This document shows positions 1 through 6,897 of a stretch of DNA of 44,343 nt, piece after piece (position 1 is the first letter of the stretch; the number at the start of each line of letters is the position of its first letter). This stretch comes from Ferrimonas futtsuensis DSM 18154 (GTDB lineage Bacteria > Pseudomonadota > Gammaproteobacteria > Enterobacterales > Shewanellaceae), in contig NZ_AUGL01000028.1 of assembly GCF_000422645.1 (NCBI RefSeq), positions 1-44,343 of the forward strand, written 5' to 3'. Below the pieces are notes generated by a model. It did no database searches, was not told the DNA's origin, and saw nothing but the letters and a program-made list of their open reading frames with translations. The position numbers and the translations under genes are program-made.

Positions 1-4
1 AAGT

Positions 5-80
5 GGGTCGTTAGCTCAGCTGGTAGAGCAGTTGGCTTTTAACCAATTGGTCGAAGGTTCGAATCCTTCACGACCCACCA
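5..80 (+). tRNA. tRNA-Lys (anticodon TTT)
   Basis: A complete 76-nt cloverleaf. The acceptor arm GGGTCGT (5-11) pairs with ACGACCC (70-76), followed by discriminator A77 and an encoded CCA (78-80). The anticodon stem GTTGG/CCAAT encloses the loop CTTTTAA, which places TTT at 38-40, so it decodes Lys codons. The T arm carries GGTTCGAATCC. The promoter lies before the window, and it may be the last member of a tRNA operon that starts there. Confidence 0.97.
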
Positions 81-226
81 CTTTCTTCTCTCTCCCTTTC
101 TCTTGTCATTGCATCTAATTGCCGCACTTTTTGTGTGGATTTGTCGTGTCTGTCCTACACTGAATCTGGTTTTACGTTCGTCCTGTCGAACGACGTTGTT
201 CGTGGTCCATCAGAGTGGGAGTCAGC

Positions 227-766
227 ATGATGATCTGCAGAGGCGTTGCGGTCGCCACCTTTCTGGCGCTGTTGGTTGTTCCAGGCACAAATGCACATGA
301 CAATCTTGTTGAAAATCCGAAGTTTGAGATAGGAGTGCCGACCGGCTGGGCCACAAGCTCGTTTCGGGCGGAAGGGGTTGAGTATGCTTGGTCCCAGGCT
401 CAGAAGACCGTCTCCATCCACATCGATCCGCACAGTCCCAATGATGCCCGCTGGCAGCAGGTGGTGGTGGTCAAGCCCAACAGCCGCTATCGCCTCTCCG
501 GCTGGGTTCGGGTGCAGAAGATCACCCCCACCATAGATTCGCTGGACGTGGGCGGCAACCTGTCGGTGCTGGAGCCTTTGCCGGAGCTGGGCTCCTTTAC
601 CCACACCGAGCCGATGTTGGGGTCACAAGGCTGGCGCTATCGTCAGGTGGAGTTCGATACCGGCGAGCGCACCTGGCTTACCATCGCCCTGAGGCTGGGG
701 ATGTACTCAGGCCAGACGACGGGCAGCGCCTGGTTCAGATCTGTGCAGCTTACTGAGCTGGAGTAG
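227..766 (+). CDS. Exported protein with a carbohydrate-binding-like beta-sandwich domain
   Basis: About 179 residues. A signal peptide (hydrophobic stretch, then cleavage near a VPGTNA-H site) is followed by an NLVENPKFE...GW opening. That opening is typical of the CBM4/9-like jelly-roll modules seen in glycoside hydrolases and stress-secreted proteins. No catalytic domain is attached, so it probably acts in the periplasm or outside the cell as a binding protein. The ATG at 227 is preferred because GGGAG sits 6 nt upstream; an in-frame GTG at 215 has no such site. The 3' end overlaps the convergent DUF4136 gene by 17 nt. The ligand cannot be told from the sequence. Confidence 0.7.
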   Translation: MMICRGVAVATFLALLVVPGTNAHDNLVENPKFEIGVPTGWATSSFRAEGVEYAWSQAQKTVSIHIDPHSPNDARWQQVVVVKPNSRYRLSGWVRVQKITPTIDSLDVGGNLSVLEPLPELGSFTHTEPMLGSQGWRYRQVEFDTGERTWLTIALRLGMYSGQTTGSAWFRSVQLTELE

Positions 767-1274
767 CCCCGGGAAGCTGGCTGAGGAGCTTGTCCATCAC
801 CTTCTGGGTCTGCTCGGCTCGCCACTGGGCGTCCGCCTTACCCTTGAGTTTGAAGCCATCAGACGCGCGCCACACCTGGCGTTCGCCGTCGAACAGATCC
901 AGGCGAATCTTCCTGTAATCCGCTTCTGTGGGGGTGACCGGGATGGAGACGCTGCCGCCTATGGCGGTGTTGCCGCTGCTGCGGCCGCCGCCGATCCCTA
1001 TGGAGAAACCGGAGTCATTGGCCTCTGTTTCACGCCACAGACTGATTTGAAGCTTGTGGCTAGATTGGTCCACCAGTTGCCACCCGGTTGCCGCCAGGGC
1101 CTCTCTGAGCGCCTTTTCGGAGCGCTCGGCCGCCAGGGGTTCATCCTTGTGACGACTGGGCAACAGCTGCACCTGGTTGACGGTGGTGAAGTCGAAGCCC
1201 GGATCGTAATCCACGTCGCTCTTGGCGGCGCAGCCGGCTAGCAGCAGCAGAAACAGTCCTGTTATTGTTCTCAT
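750..1274 (-). CDS. DUF4136-type lipoprotein
   Basis: 174 residues with a short lipoprotein signal (lipobox LLAGC, Cys at about residue 15). It is followed by the DYDPGFDFTTVNQVQLLP pattern that opens DUF4136 proteins, and by a glycine/serine-rich middle region (GIGGGRSSG). The family is made of small envelope lipoproteins without a known biochemical role. A strong Shine-Dalgarno (GGAGGGGAG) lies directly before the ATG. It is convergent with the upstream carbohydrate-binding-like gene and shares its last 17 nt. Confidence 0.8.
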   Translation of the reverse strand: MRTITGLFLLLLAGCAAKSDVDYDPGFDFTTVNQVQLLPSRHKDEPLAAERSEKALREALAATGWQLVDQSSHKLQISLWRETEANDSGFSIGIGGGRSSGNTAIGGSVSIPVTPTEADYRKIRLDLFDGERQVWRASDGFKLKGKADAQWRAEQTQKVMDKLLSQLPGATPAQ

Positions 1275-1301
1275 CTCCCCTCCATGGAATGGGTACTGGT
1301 G

Positions 1302-1628
1302 TCAGGTATTTACCGCCTTTTGCGGGCGGGCTTGCCCCAGGGAAACCACCCGGCTGCGACTCAGCTCGTCGGGGTGATTGAGTGCGGTGTTCAGCAGATC
1401 GAGCTTATCATGCATCATGCGCGAAATCTCAACCATGCTCTGATAGGGGTTGCTGGCCCGATGGCGGGTCAGATCGATGCGGTGTTGCAGGGCCCTGAGT
1501 GCGCCTCGATTGCACCCATTGGCCTGGCTGATGGTCTGGTCGATGGCGGCCTGACGAATTCGTTCCAGCTTATCCGGGTCGGTTTTGGCCAGGTGCATCA
1601 TCTCGTCGAACGTGGGCAGCTCAGTCAT
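1302..1628 (-). CDS. DUF3135 family small protein
   Basis: 108 residues starting MTELPTFDEMMHLA. It is a soluble, helical, charged protein that matches my recollection of the DUF3135 family of gammaproteobacteria (conserved LPTFDEM start, then an RxxQHRIDLTR-like core). The longer open frame up to 1688 is rejected, because GGAGGG lies just upstream of the ATG at 1626-1628 and the residues before it look like noncoding sequence. Function is unknown. There is no evident operon partner: the DUF4136 gene downstream on the same strand is separated by 27 nt, so co-transcription is possible. Confidence 0.72.
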   Translation of the reverse strand: MTELPTFDEMMHLAKTDPDKLERIRQAAIDQTISQANGCNRGALRALQHRIDLTRHRASNPYQSMVEISRMMHDKLDLLNTALNHPDELSRSRVVSLGQARPQKAVNT

Positions 1629-1807
1629 GTTTCCCTCCGGCGAAAAAGGCAAACATCCTCTGTCTGGCGTACCACCACTCCTTGGCAAGACGTGTGTCGG
1701 GGCAGCTGTCGTTCTCCCCGAGCGACAGAGTAAATATTGACCTGGATCACGCTTTGGTCAAATGGGAAGGGAAGGAAGATGAGCGGTTTAGCTGCGACAA
1801 CCAAAGA

Positions 1808-1830
1808 AAACGCGCCACCGGGGCGCGTTT
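1808..1830 (-). terminator. Hairpin terminator after the HD-GYP gene
   Basis: Nine-bp arms AAACGCGCC (1808-1816) and GGCGCGTTT (1822-1830) enclose a 5-nt loop. Both strands show a U-rich tail, so it can work in both directions. It lies 25 nt past the stop of the minus-strand HD-GYP gene. Confidence 0.8.
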
Positions 1831-1855
1831 CTCTTTAACCTATGGGTCGGCCCCG

Positions 1856-3112
1856 TTATCCGTTCCTGCTGTCGTAGAAGTAGGAGATGCGCTCCTTGGG
1901 ACTCAGGTACTGGAAGGCTTCCGGTGTCAGCGCCGACGCGACGATGCTTCGCTCGATGGTCAGACCCTGGGTGTCGATGGCGATGGCCGCGGCCTCCTGG
2001 CGAGGGATGGCCGGATCGTAGACCAGCACCCTGGGGTAGAGCAGCTTCTCGGAATCCACCGAGGTTACCAGGCCGAACTGACCGCTGGAAAGCTGCACCA
2101 CGCTGCCTGGGGGATAGACGCCCATCATCTTGATGAATTGCTGAACATAGTGATTGTTCAGTTTGTCCTTAAAGATCTTATACAGCATCCCCAGCACGGT
2201 GCCGGGCGGGCGGGTGCGGGTCTTGTCTCTGGGGTGACAGAGATCGTCATAGGTGTTGACCACCGCAATCAGCTGAGCCAGAGGTTCGATGTCGTTGCCC
2301 TTGAGTCCCTTGGGGTAACCACTGCCGTCGAGGAACTCATGATGCTGGCTGATCATGGCGGTGATGGAGCGGGGCAGGTGGCTCTGATTGCGCAGTAGCT
2401 CCTGGCCTAAAATGGGGTGGCGCTGCATCTCGCGCAGATCCGCCTTGGAGGGTTGCTTCTTGGACAGCAGAGACTTGGACAGCAGCAGCTTGCCACAGTC
2501 GTGAAGCAGTCCGCCCTGACCCACTACGGCGATCTCCTCCTCGCTCATGCCTACCCGCTTGGCCAGCATCATCGCCAGAACGGTGACGTTCAGGGCGTGG
2601 TAGGAGGGATCATCCGGGCGGATGTCATCGTTCATCAGGTGCAGGGTCACCTGACTGCCGGCACTGAGGCTGGCAGCCATCTGCTTAATCAGCTTGGAGC
2701 TGAGCATCAGGCCTTCCATGGGTTTCATGGGCAGGCGGTTGTTGATGGCTCGCAGCTGGGCCAGGGAGTCAGCGTACTCCCGTTCGTGTTTCTTGTATTC
2801 GCGGCGGAACTCCTTGAGTTCGCTGATCCCCTGCTGCTTCTGCTGCAGCATCTGCTCCTTCATCTTGTCCAGATCCGGGACACTGTCCGCCAGGTTGGGG
2901 ATGGCGGGGGCGTTGAGCACGCCAGCGTCACTGCGCTTGAGATCCACGACGACGTGGGTCAGGCGCAGCTTCTTCAGCAGCTGGATCTGATCCCGGCTGC
3001 GAATTTTAAAGCTGTTGAACATGAAGGGGTGTTCACGCCAGGAGATGGGGAGACGAATGTAATTTCCCACCTGAAGCTGTTCCACCGCGACTTTTTGGAG
3101 GGTTTTGCTCAT
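1856..3112 (-). CDS. HD-GYP c-di-GMP phosphodiesterase (DUF3391-HD-GYP)
   Basis: 418 residues. The N-terminal part (about 5-60, VAVEQLQVGNYIRLP) is DUF3391-like. A long charged helix follows (about 75-125), then an HD-GYP catalytic domain. The HD pair is H204-D205 in GLLHDCGK and the signature HHEFLDGSGYP spans 257-267, so the di-metal phosphodiesterase site looks intact. Known members hydrolyse cyclic di-GMP and affect motility and biofilm. There are no membrane segments or receiver domain, so it is predicted to be cytosolic. The ATG at 3112 has no clear Shine-Dalgarno and directly follows a hairpin. The domain begins right after this ATG, so the start is probably correct. Confidence 0.92.
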   Translation of the reverse strand: MSKTLQKVAVEQLQVGNYIRLPISWREHPFMFNSFKIRSRDQIQLLKKLRLTHVVVDLKRSDAGVLNAPAIPNLADSVPDLDKMKEQMLQQKQQGISELKEFRREYKKHEREYADSLAQLRAINNRLPMKPMEGLMLSSKLIKQMAASLSAGSQVTLHLMNDDIRPDDPSYHALNVTVLAMMLAKRVGMSEEEIAVVGQGGLLHDCGKLLLSKSLLSKKQPSKADLREMQRHPILGQELLRNQSHLPRSITAMISQHHEFLDGSGYPKGLKGNDIEPLAQLIAVVNTYDDLCHPRDKTRTRPPGTVLGMLYKIFKDKLNNHYVQQFIKMMGVYPPGSVVQLSSGQFGLVTSVDSEKLLYPRVLVYDPAIPRQEAAAIAIDTQGLTIERSIVASALTPEAFQYLSPKERISYFYDSRNG

Positions 3113-3115
3113 AAA

Positions 3116-3148
3116 TGCCGGTAACTTCTTACGCTACCGGCATTTTAT
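3116..3148 (-). terminator. Hairpin between the DUF2057 gene and the HD-GYP start codon
   Basis: Arms ATGCCGGTA and TACCGGCAT (about 3115-3147) form a 9-bp stem with a roughly 14-nt loop. On the minus strand it follows the DUF2057 gene and ends 3 nt before the HD-GYP ATG. The U-tail on that strand is weak (ATTTATG). The plus-strand tail is better. It could be a leaky terminator or a leader structure. Confidence 0.5.
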
Positions 3149-3168
3149 TCGCTTTGTGTTTGCACTGT

Positions 3169-3594
3169 CTAGAACTGATTGCCTGCCAGACCGGTCTGGT
3201 TGAGCAGTTCGGTGTGGGATCGCAGGCCATGTTCTACCCGATTTTCAGCGTCATCCATCAGGGTGAAAATCGGATCATTAGCCAGCATTTGCCCCTGCTG
3301 ATCGGAGTAGGCGGCGGGGGCGTCCAGGAAATACTCTTCATCGCCCATGGCATTGAAGGTGAGCTGATGCAGCTCGGATCGGATGAACCAATGGCTTTCG
3401 GCATCCTGTTCAAACAGGCTGTCATAACGGACGGTGACGTTGTTCACCCCCTGGTTCAGATTAATCTGGCTGGCATAGGCGGGGACGCTCTTGCCGTTGA
3501 TGGACACAACCCTGACATTCTCGCCCAGATTCAACGTGGCGGCGGATACAGACAGGGACAGGGCAGTGGCGCTAAGCAGAATTAAGGTTCTCAT
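3169..3594 (-). CDS. DUF2057 (UPF0319/YccT-like) exported protein
   Basis: 141 residues with a signal peptide (MRTLILLSATALSLSVSAA) followed by TLNLGENVRVVSINGKSVPAYA. That is the usual opening of the DUF2057 family: a small periplasmic beta-rich protein of unknown function. It is shorter than E. coli YccT (about 220 residues) and ends after an acidic region. The ATG at 3592-3594 is chosen over the upstream frame start because AGGAG sits 6 nt before it and a clean signal peptide follows. The HD-GYP gene lies downstream on the same strand, with a hairpin in between. Confidence 0.78.
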   Translation of the reverse strand: MRTLILLSATALSLSVSAATLNLGENVRVVSINGKSVPAYASQINLNQGVNNVTVRYDSLFEQDAESHWFIRSELHQLTFNAMGDEEYFLDAPAAYSDQQGQMLANDPIFTLMDDAENRVEHGLRSHTELLNQTGLAGNQF

Positions 3595-3633
3595 CGTTCT
3601 CTCCTCGTAACTGTTTTCTCCTTGCCCCAAAAA

Positions 3634-3655
3634 AGACCGGCCCAGGGGCCGGTCT
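3634..3655 (-). terminator. Strong intrinsic terminator after phoQ-like gene
   Basis: Ten-bp arms AGACCGGCCC and GGGCCGGTCT with a 2-nt apex. On the minus strand it is followed by a run of six T. It lies 40 nt past the stop of the sensor kinase gene. Confidence 0.9.
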
Positions 3656-3694
3656 GTTTCAAAAAAGTTGTCGAAATATTGTGCAAAAGTGTCT

Positions 3695-5083
3695 TTATGC
3701 CGGTTTCGGCGCCTCAAAGCGCAGCACAATGGCCGCCCCCTGAAGAGGAGATTCCTCGATGGTCATGGTGCCGCCGTAACCCAGTACGATGTCATGGACC
3801 ACGGCCAGCCCGATCCCCTGGCCTGGGTTGCGTCTGTCGGCGCGCACACCTCGCTCCAGTACGGCTTCGCGCATCTTGGGTTCGATGCCCGGACCATCGT
3901 CCTCCACGATGATGGTGAGGGTGTCGTCCTCCACCGAGGCACGGATTCGCACCTGGCTGATGGCAAAGCGGTAGGCATTCTCCAGCAGATTGCCCATCAT
4001 CTCCATCAGATCATCCTGGTTGCCTGGGAAGCGGGCTTCCTCTTCCAGCTGCAGATCCACCCGTACCTGTTTCTCCCGGTAGACCTTGTCCAGCATGGCG
4101 GTGAGCTGTTCCAGGGTGGGGGCGATGCTGACCTGTTCGCGGGTCAGGCCCTGGCGACCAGAGACCGCCCGGCGCAGCTGATACTGAATAATCTGATCCA
4201 TCTGCCCCAGCTGGGATAACATCTCCTGCTGACGTTGGCTCTCATTGAGGTTGGCGTCCTCCATGATGGCATTGGTGGCCGCCAGCCGGGTCTTGAGGCT
4301 GTGGGCCAGGTCCTTCATGGCATGCTGATAGGTCTGACGTTGATGCTTCTCTTGAGAGATAAGCTCGTTGAGGGCCTTGGTGACCTCATCCAGCTCAGAA
4401 GGGTAGCCCTGACTCAGCTGTTCCCGCTCGCCGCTGAGGATCCCCTTGACCTCTTCGGAGAGGCGCCTTAAAGGGCGAAGTCCCCAGTAGCCGGCACTCA
4501 CCAGCAGCAGGCCGGAGAGGGGGATGAACAGGCCTACCCGGAAATAGGTGGCGCGACGGGCACTGTCGAGTCGCTTCTGTACCTGCTCGGCGTTGCGCAA
4601 CACCAGCAGGTCATACTCTTTGTTGTTGATGCTCACCGGCATGGGCACCACCGCATAGAGCTGGCTGTCAGCCAGGGTCACCATGTAGGGGGGCGAGGTG
4701 TCGCGTGCCAACTGGCGAACCCGGTCGCAGCTGTCCTGCAGGCCGCGGCGGCGTGCCTCCACCGAAGAGGTGTAGTGGTCGCGCATGCCGTTGACACAGG
4801 TGATCAGCAGGTAATCACTGGCGCGCCGGGCATGATCCGAGGCGTCCGATTCCAGCACCTCATTGCTTTTGGGGAGCATCCCCTCCAGCCGCAGCTCGGT
4901 GGCGATGGAGGGCAGGCGGGCGATGATGTCATTGGTCTGGTTGACGTAGAAGTCCTGGACCTTCTGCTGGTTGATCACCTCGGCCAGGGCCAGTGAGGCG
5001 ACGGTGATGATCGCCAGGGAGGTGAGCATCAGCCGCCGCTGTAGCCGCGGCTGTTTGCTGAAGAGGATGGGGATCAGCCGCAT
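3695..5083 (-). CDS. phoQ: PhoQ-like sensor histidine kinase
   Basis: 462 residues. The order is: TM1 (about 18-36), a periplasmic sensor loop (about 37-180), TM2 (about 183-201), HAMP-like linker, dimerisation/HisKA helix with H261 in DLAHSLKTRL, then an HATPase domain with N box GNLLENAY, G1 VEDDGPGI and G2 GIGLAVVHDI. The DLxHSLKT pattern and the partner regulator point to PhoQ, which senses divalent cations, acid and antimicrobial peptides and phosphorylates PhoP. One oddity is that the residue at H+5, almost always proline in this H box, is Arg266. The first 10 nt overlap the end of phoP, so translation is probably coupled. The specific ligand is inferred, not shown. Confidence 0.88.
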   Translation of the reverse strand: MRLIPILFSKQPRLQRRLMLTSLAIITVASLALAEVINQQKVQDFYVNQTNDIIARLPSIATELRLEGMLPKSNEVLESDASDHARRASDYLLITCVNGMRDHYTSSVEARRRGLQDSCDRVRQLARDTSPPYMVTLADSQLYAVVPMPVSINNKEYDLLVLRNAEQVQKRLDSARRATYFRVGLFIPLSGLLLVSAGYWGLRPLRRLSEEVKGILSGEREQLSQGYPSELDEVTKALNELISQEKHQRQTYQHAMKDLAHSLKTRLAATNAIMEDANLNESQRQQEMLSQLGQMDQIIQYQLRRAVSGRQGLTREQVSIAPTLEQLTAMLDKVYREKQVRVDLQLEEEARFPGNQDDLMEMMGNLLENAYRFAISQVRIRASVEDDTLTIIVEDDGPGIEPKMREAVLERGVRADRRNPGQGIGLAVVHDIVLGYGGTMTIEESPLQGAAIVLRFEAPKPA

Positions 5084-5748
5084 ACCAGATTGAACCTGTA
5101 GCCCTGACCACGGATGGTCACTATGGGGTTCTCCAGGCCACCCTGGCTCAGTTTCTTACGGACCCGGGAGATCATCACTTCGATGGTGTTGGGATCCCCC
5201 TCTTTGTCCTGATAGAGGATGTCCAGCAGACGCTGTTTGGAGATCACCTGCTGATGATGGCGCATCAGGTATTCCAGGATCTGGTACTCGAAGGCGGTCA
5301 GTTCCAGCTCCGCCTCTCCCAGGGTCGCCTGTTTGGCGGCCATGTCCAGAGTCAGGTGTTCGCACTGGATCACCGGCTTGACGAAACCGGCACTGCGGCG
5401 CACCAGGGCGTTCAGTCGGGCGATCAGCTCCTCAACCTGGAAGGGTTTCACCAGGTAGTCATCGGCACCGGCGTTGAGGCCGGCCACCTTGTCTTTCCAG
5501 TGATCCCTGGCGGTGAGGATCAGGATGGGCTGACGGAAGTCATTGTCTCTCAGGTGCTGAATCAGATCGATGCCGTCCTGATCCGGCAGGCCCAGATCCA
5601 CCACGGCGATGTCCACCGGGTAGTTCTCAGCCAGATAGCGTCCCTCTCCGGCCGTTTCCGAGGCCATGACCTGGTTGCCCATCTCGGTCAGGCGGACCTT
5701 CAGGTGGTGGCGCAACAGGGCATCGTCTTCAATCACCAGTATCTTCAT
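5074..5748 (-). CDS. phoP: PhoP-like OmpR-family response regulator
   Basis: 224 residues. A receiver domain (1-115) carries the acidic pair after IED, the phospho-acceptor D51 in VVDLGLPD and the conserved Lys in YLVKPF. A winged-helix DNA-binding domain with ELELTAFEYQILEYL and NTIEVMISRVRKKL...IRGQGYRF follows. Such regulators bind direct repeats upstream of envelope and cation-stress genes. The open frame continues upstream to 6354, but the receiver starts at MKILVIEDD, so the ATG at 5746-5748 is the real start. It is first in a two-gene operon with the kinase (10-nt overlap). I saw no convincing PhoP box in its upstream region. Confidence 0.92.
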   Translation of the reverse strand: MKILVIEDDALLRHHLKVRLTEMGNQVMASETAGEGRYLAENYPVDIAVVDLGLPDQDGIDLIQHLRDNDFRQPILILTARDHWKDKVAGLNAGADDYLVKPFQVEELIARLNALVRRSAGFVKPVIQCEHLTLDMAAKQATLGEAELELTAFEYQILEYLMRHHQQVISKQRLLDILYQDKEGDPNTIEVMISRVRKKLSQGGLENPIVTIRGQGYRFNLVCG

Positions 5749-5930
5749 TGTCACCTCGGGTATTTGGCTGAAAGGGGAGGGCAGTTGCCCGGTGCCACTA
5801 AGGATAGTGCCTTTGCTCTGAATCTTTCCTGAACCATAACATAGCAAAGAAAAACTAACAGAGTATCTGATGGTTACACAGTTTCTCAGCAAAGCATACT
5901 TGACCGGTATCAAGGGAAAGGGCCGAGGGT
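5749..5930. other. Divergent intergenic region phoP / yebG
   Basis: About 180 bp between the phoP start and the yebG SOS box. It is AT-richer than its flanks and must hold the phoP promoter. No clear direct repeat of the PhoP-box type was found by eye. Confidence 0.5.
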
Positions 5931-5946
5931 CTGTATTTATATACAG
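5931..5946 (+). promoter_or_regulatory. LexA (SOS) box of yebG
   Basis: CTGTATTTATATACAG is a perfect CTGT-N8-ACAG LexA operator, 45 bp before the yebG start codon. yebG is SOS-controlled in E. coli, so this fits established knowledge. Confidence 0.93.
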
Positions 5947-5991
5947 TGTTGGGGTAGACTGGCGCAAAACTAGTCGATTGGGGGAGCCGAA

Positions 5992-6282
5992 ATGGCAGTC
6001 ATCGTTAAATACGTGGTTGAGCGGGATGGAGTGGAGAAAATGACCTTTGCCAGTAAAGCGGAAGCCGATGCTTATGACAAGATGCTGGATATTGCCGACG
6101 ATCTGGAAGCGATGATCCAGGGCAGTGGTCTGGTTGAGCAGGAGGAACTGGTCGAATCTCTGGCACTCTATCTGGCAGAGCATAAGGAGGAGGTGGCCAC
6201 CATCCTCAAAGGCAAGAAGAAAGCCCCCGCCCAGTCCGCCGCGAAGAAGCCCGCCCCCAAGGCTGCCGATAAGGCCGCCTGA
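5992..6282 (+). CDS. yebG: YebG family SOS-induced DNA-binding protein
   Basis: 96 residues. The start MAVIVKYVVERDGVEKMTFASKAEADAYDKMLD matches E. coli YebG closely in pattern (VKYVV, EKM.F.SK.EADAYDKMLD). It is followed by an LALYLAEHKEEVATILK helix and a lysine/alanine/proline-rich tail (about 75-96) that could contact nucleic acid. YebG is a LexA-regulated protein of the DNA damage response with a poorly defined role. GGGGGAG precedes the ATG, and a LexA box sits upstream. It stands alone, ending in a shared bidirectional hairpin. Confidence 0.93.
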   Translation: MAVIVKYVVERDGVEKMTFASKAEADAYDKMLDIADDLEAMIQGSGLVEQEELVESLALYLAEHKEEVATILKGKKKAPAQSAAKKPAPKAADKAA

Positions 6283-6286
6283 GCAT

Positions 6287-6313
6287 AAAAAAACCGGCTC
6301 GAGGGAGCCGGTT
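6287..6313 (-). terminator. Hairpin terminator between yebG and the convergent membrane gene
   Basis: Arms AACCGGCTC (6292-6300) and GAGCCGGTT (6305-6313). The A-run at 6287-6293 gives a T-run on the minus strand, serving the convergent membrane gene that ends at 6430. It also lies right after the yebG stop, so it is likely used on both sides. Confidence 0.75.
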
Positions 6314-6401
6314 AGCAAAACCTTGCAGGAAAATAATGATGATACTCTGCCCATTTGCTGGCGAGTGTCGCTATTTTACCACTTTGGTCTAAAGGCCTGC
6401 T

Positions 6402-6417
6402 TACCCCCTAGGGGGTA
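6402..6417. repeat. 16-bp perfect palindrome followed by T-run
   Basis: TACCCCCTAGGGGGTA, with no loop, then TTTT on the plus strand, 12 bp downstream of the convergent membrane gene. It may be a terminator half-structure or a protein-binding palindrome. Confidence 0.5.
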
Positions 6418-6429
6418 TTTTGCGGTCAG

Positions 6430-6759
6430 TTATTGCTGGAATTTTGTCCTGATCCGGTTCGCGCTCCAGGCGATCAGCAGGTTACACAGCATTACCGTTC
6501 CCAGAATCACGGCCATCCGCATCCAGGGCTGTTCGAAGGCGATGCGCATGGAGATCAGCCTGTGGGCGGTGGGCAGCCACACCAGCAGGGTGGAGAGCAC
6601 CAGGCCCACCTGGATCACCAGCACAGACCAGGGACGACGGGTGAGCAGCAGCGCCGGAAGCAGGGCTACGGGCACCGCCACCAGGGCATTGCCATAACGC
6701 AGGAAGTGGGCGCCCAGCACCAGGTAGGCAAGGATGATCAGCAAGATTCGCCACCACAT
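6430..6759 (-). CDS. Small inner-membrane protein, unknown
   Basis: 109 residues, nearly all hydrophobic. About four membrane segments are visible: residues 3-20, 25-40, 45-62 and 79-97. The C-terminus is short and basic (RIRTKFQQ). I do not recognise a family. The ATG at 6757-6759 is chosen because GGAGG lies 6-7 nt upstream; an earlier in-frame ATG at 6777 lacks a site. It is convergent with yebG. The next minus-strand gene, tamB, ends 138 bp upstream of it. Confidence 0.7.
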   Translation of the reverse strand: MWWRILLIILAYLVLGAHFLRYGNALVAVPVALLPALLLTRRPWSVLVIQVGLVLSTLLVWLPTAHRLISMRIAFEQPWMRMAVILGTVMLCNLLIAWSANRIRTKFQQ

Positions 6760-6897
6760 TTGGGGCCTCCGGTACAACTAAAGGAATTCGGCCCCTATTG
6801 TCCTACGTATTCAGTCAGTTAATCTGCGACTTGTCTCATAGTAACGGGTTTATTAACTACCTCTAAAGTAGTAAATGTCGCGTCGGTAGTCAGTGTG

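Noticed and set aside
5749-6354. N-terminal extension of the PhoP frame
   Set aside because: The receiver domain starts at the ATG at 5746-5748 and the extension runs antisense through yebG.
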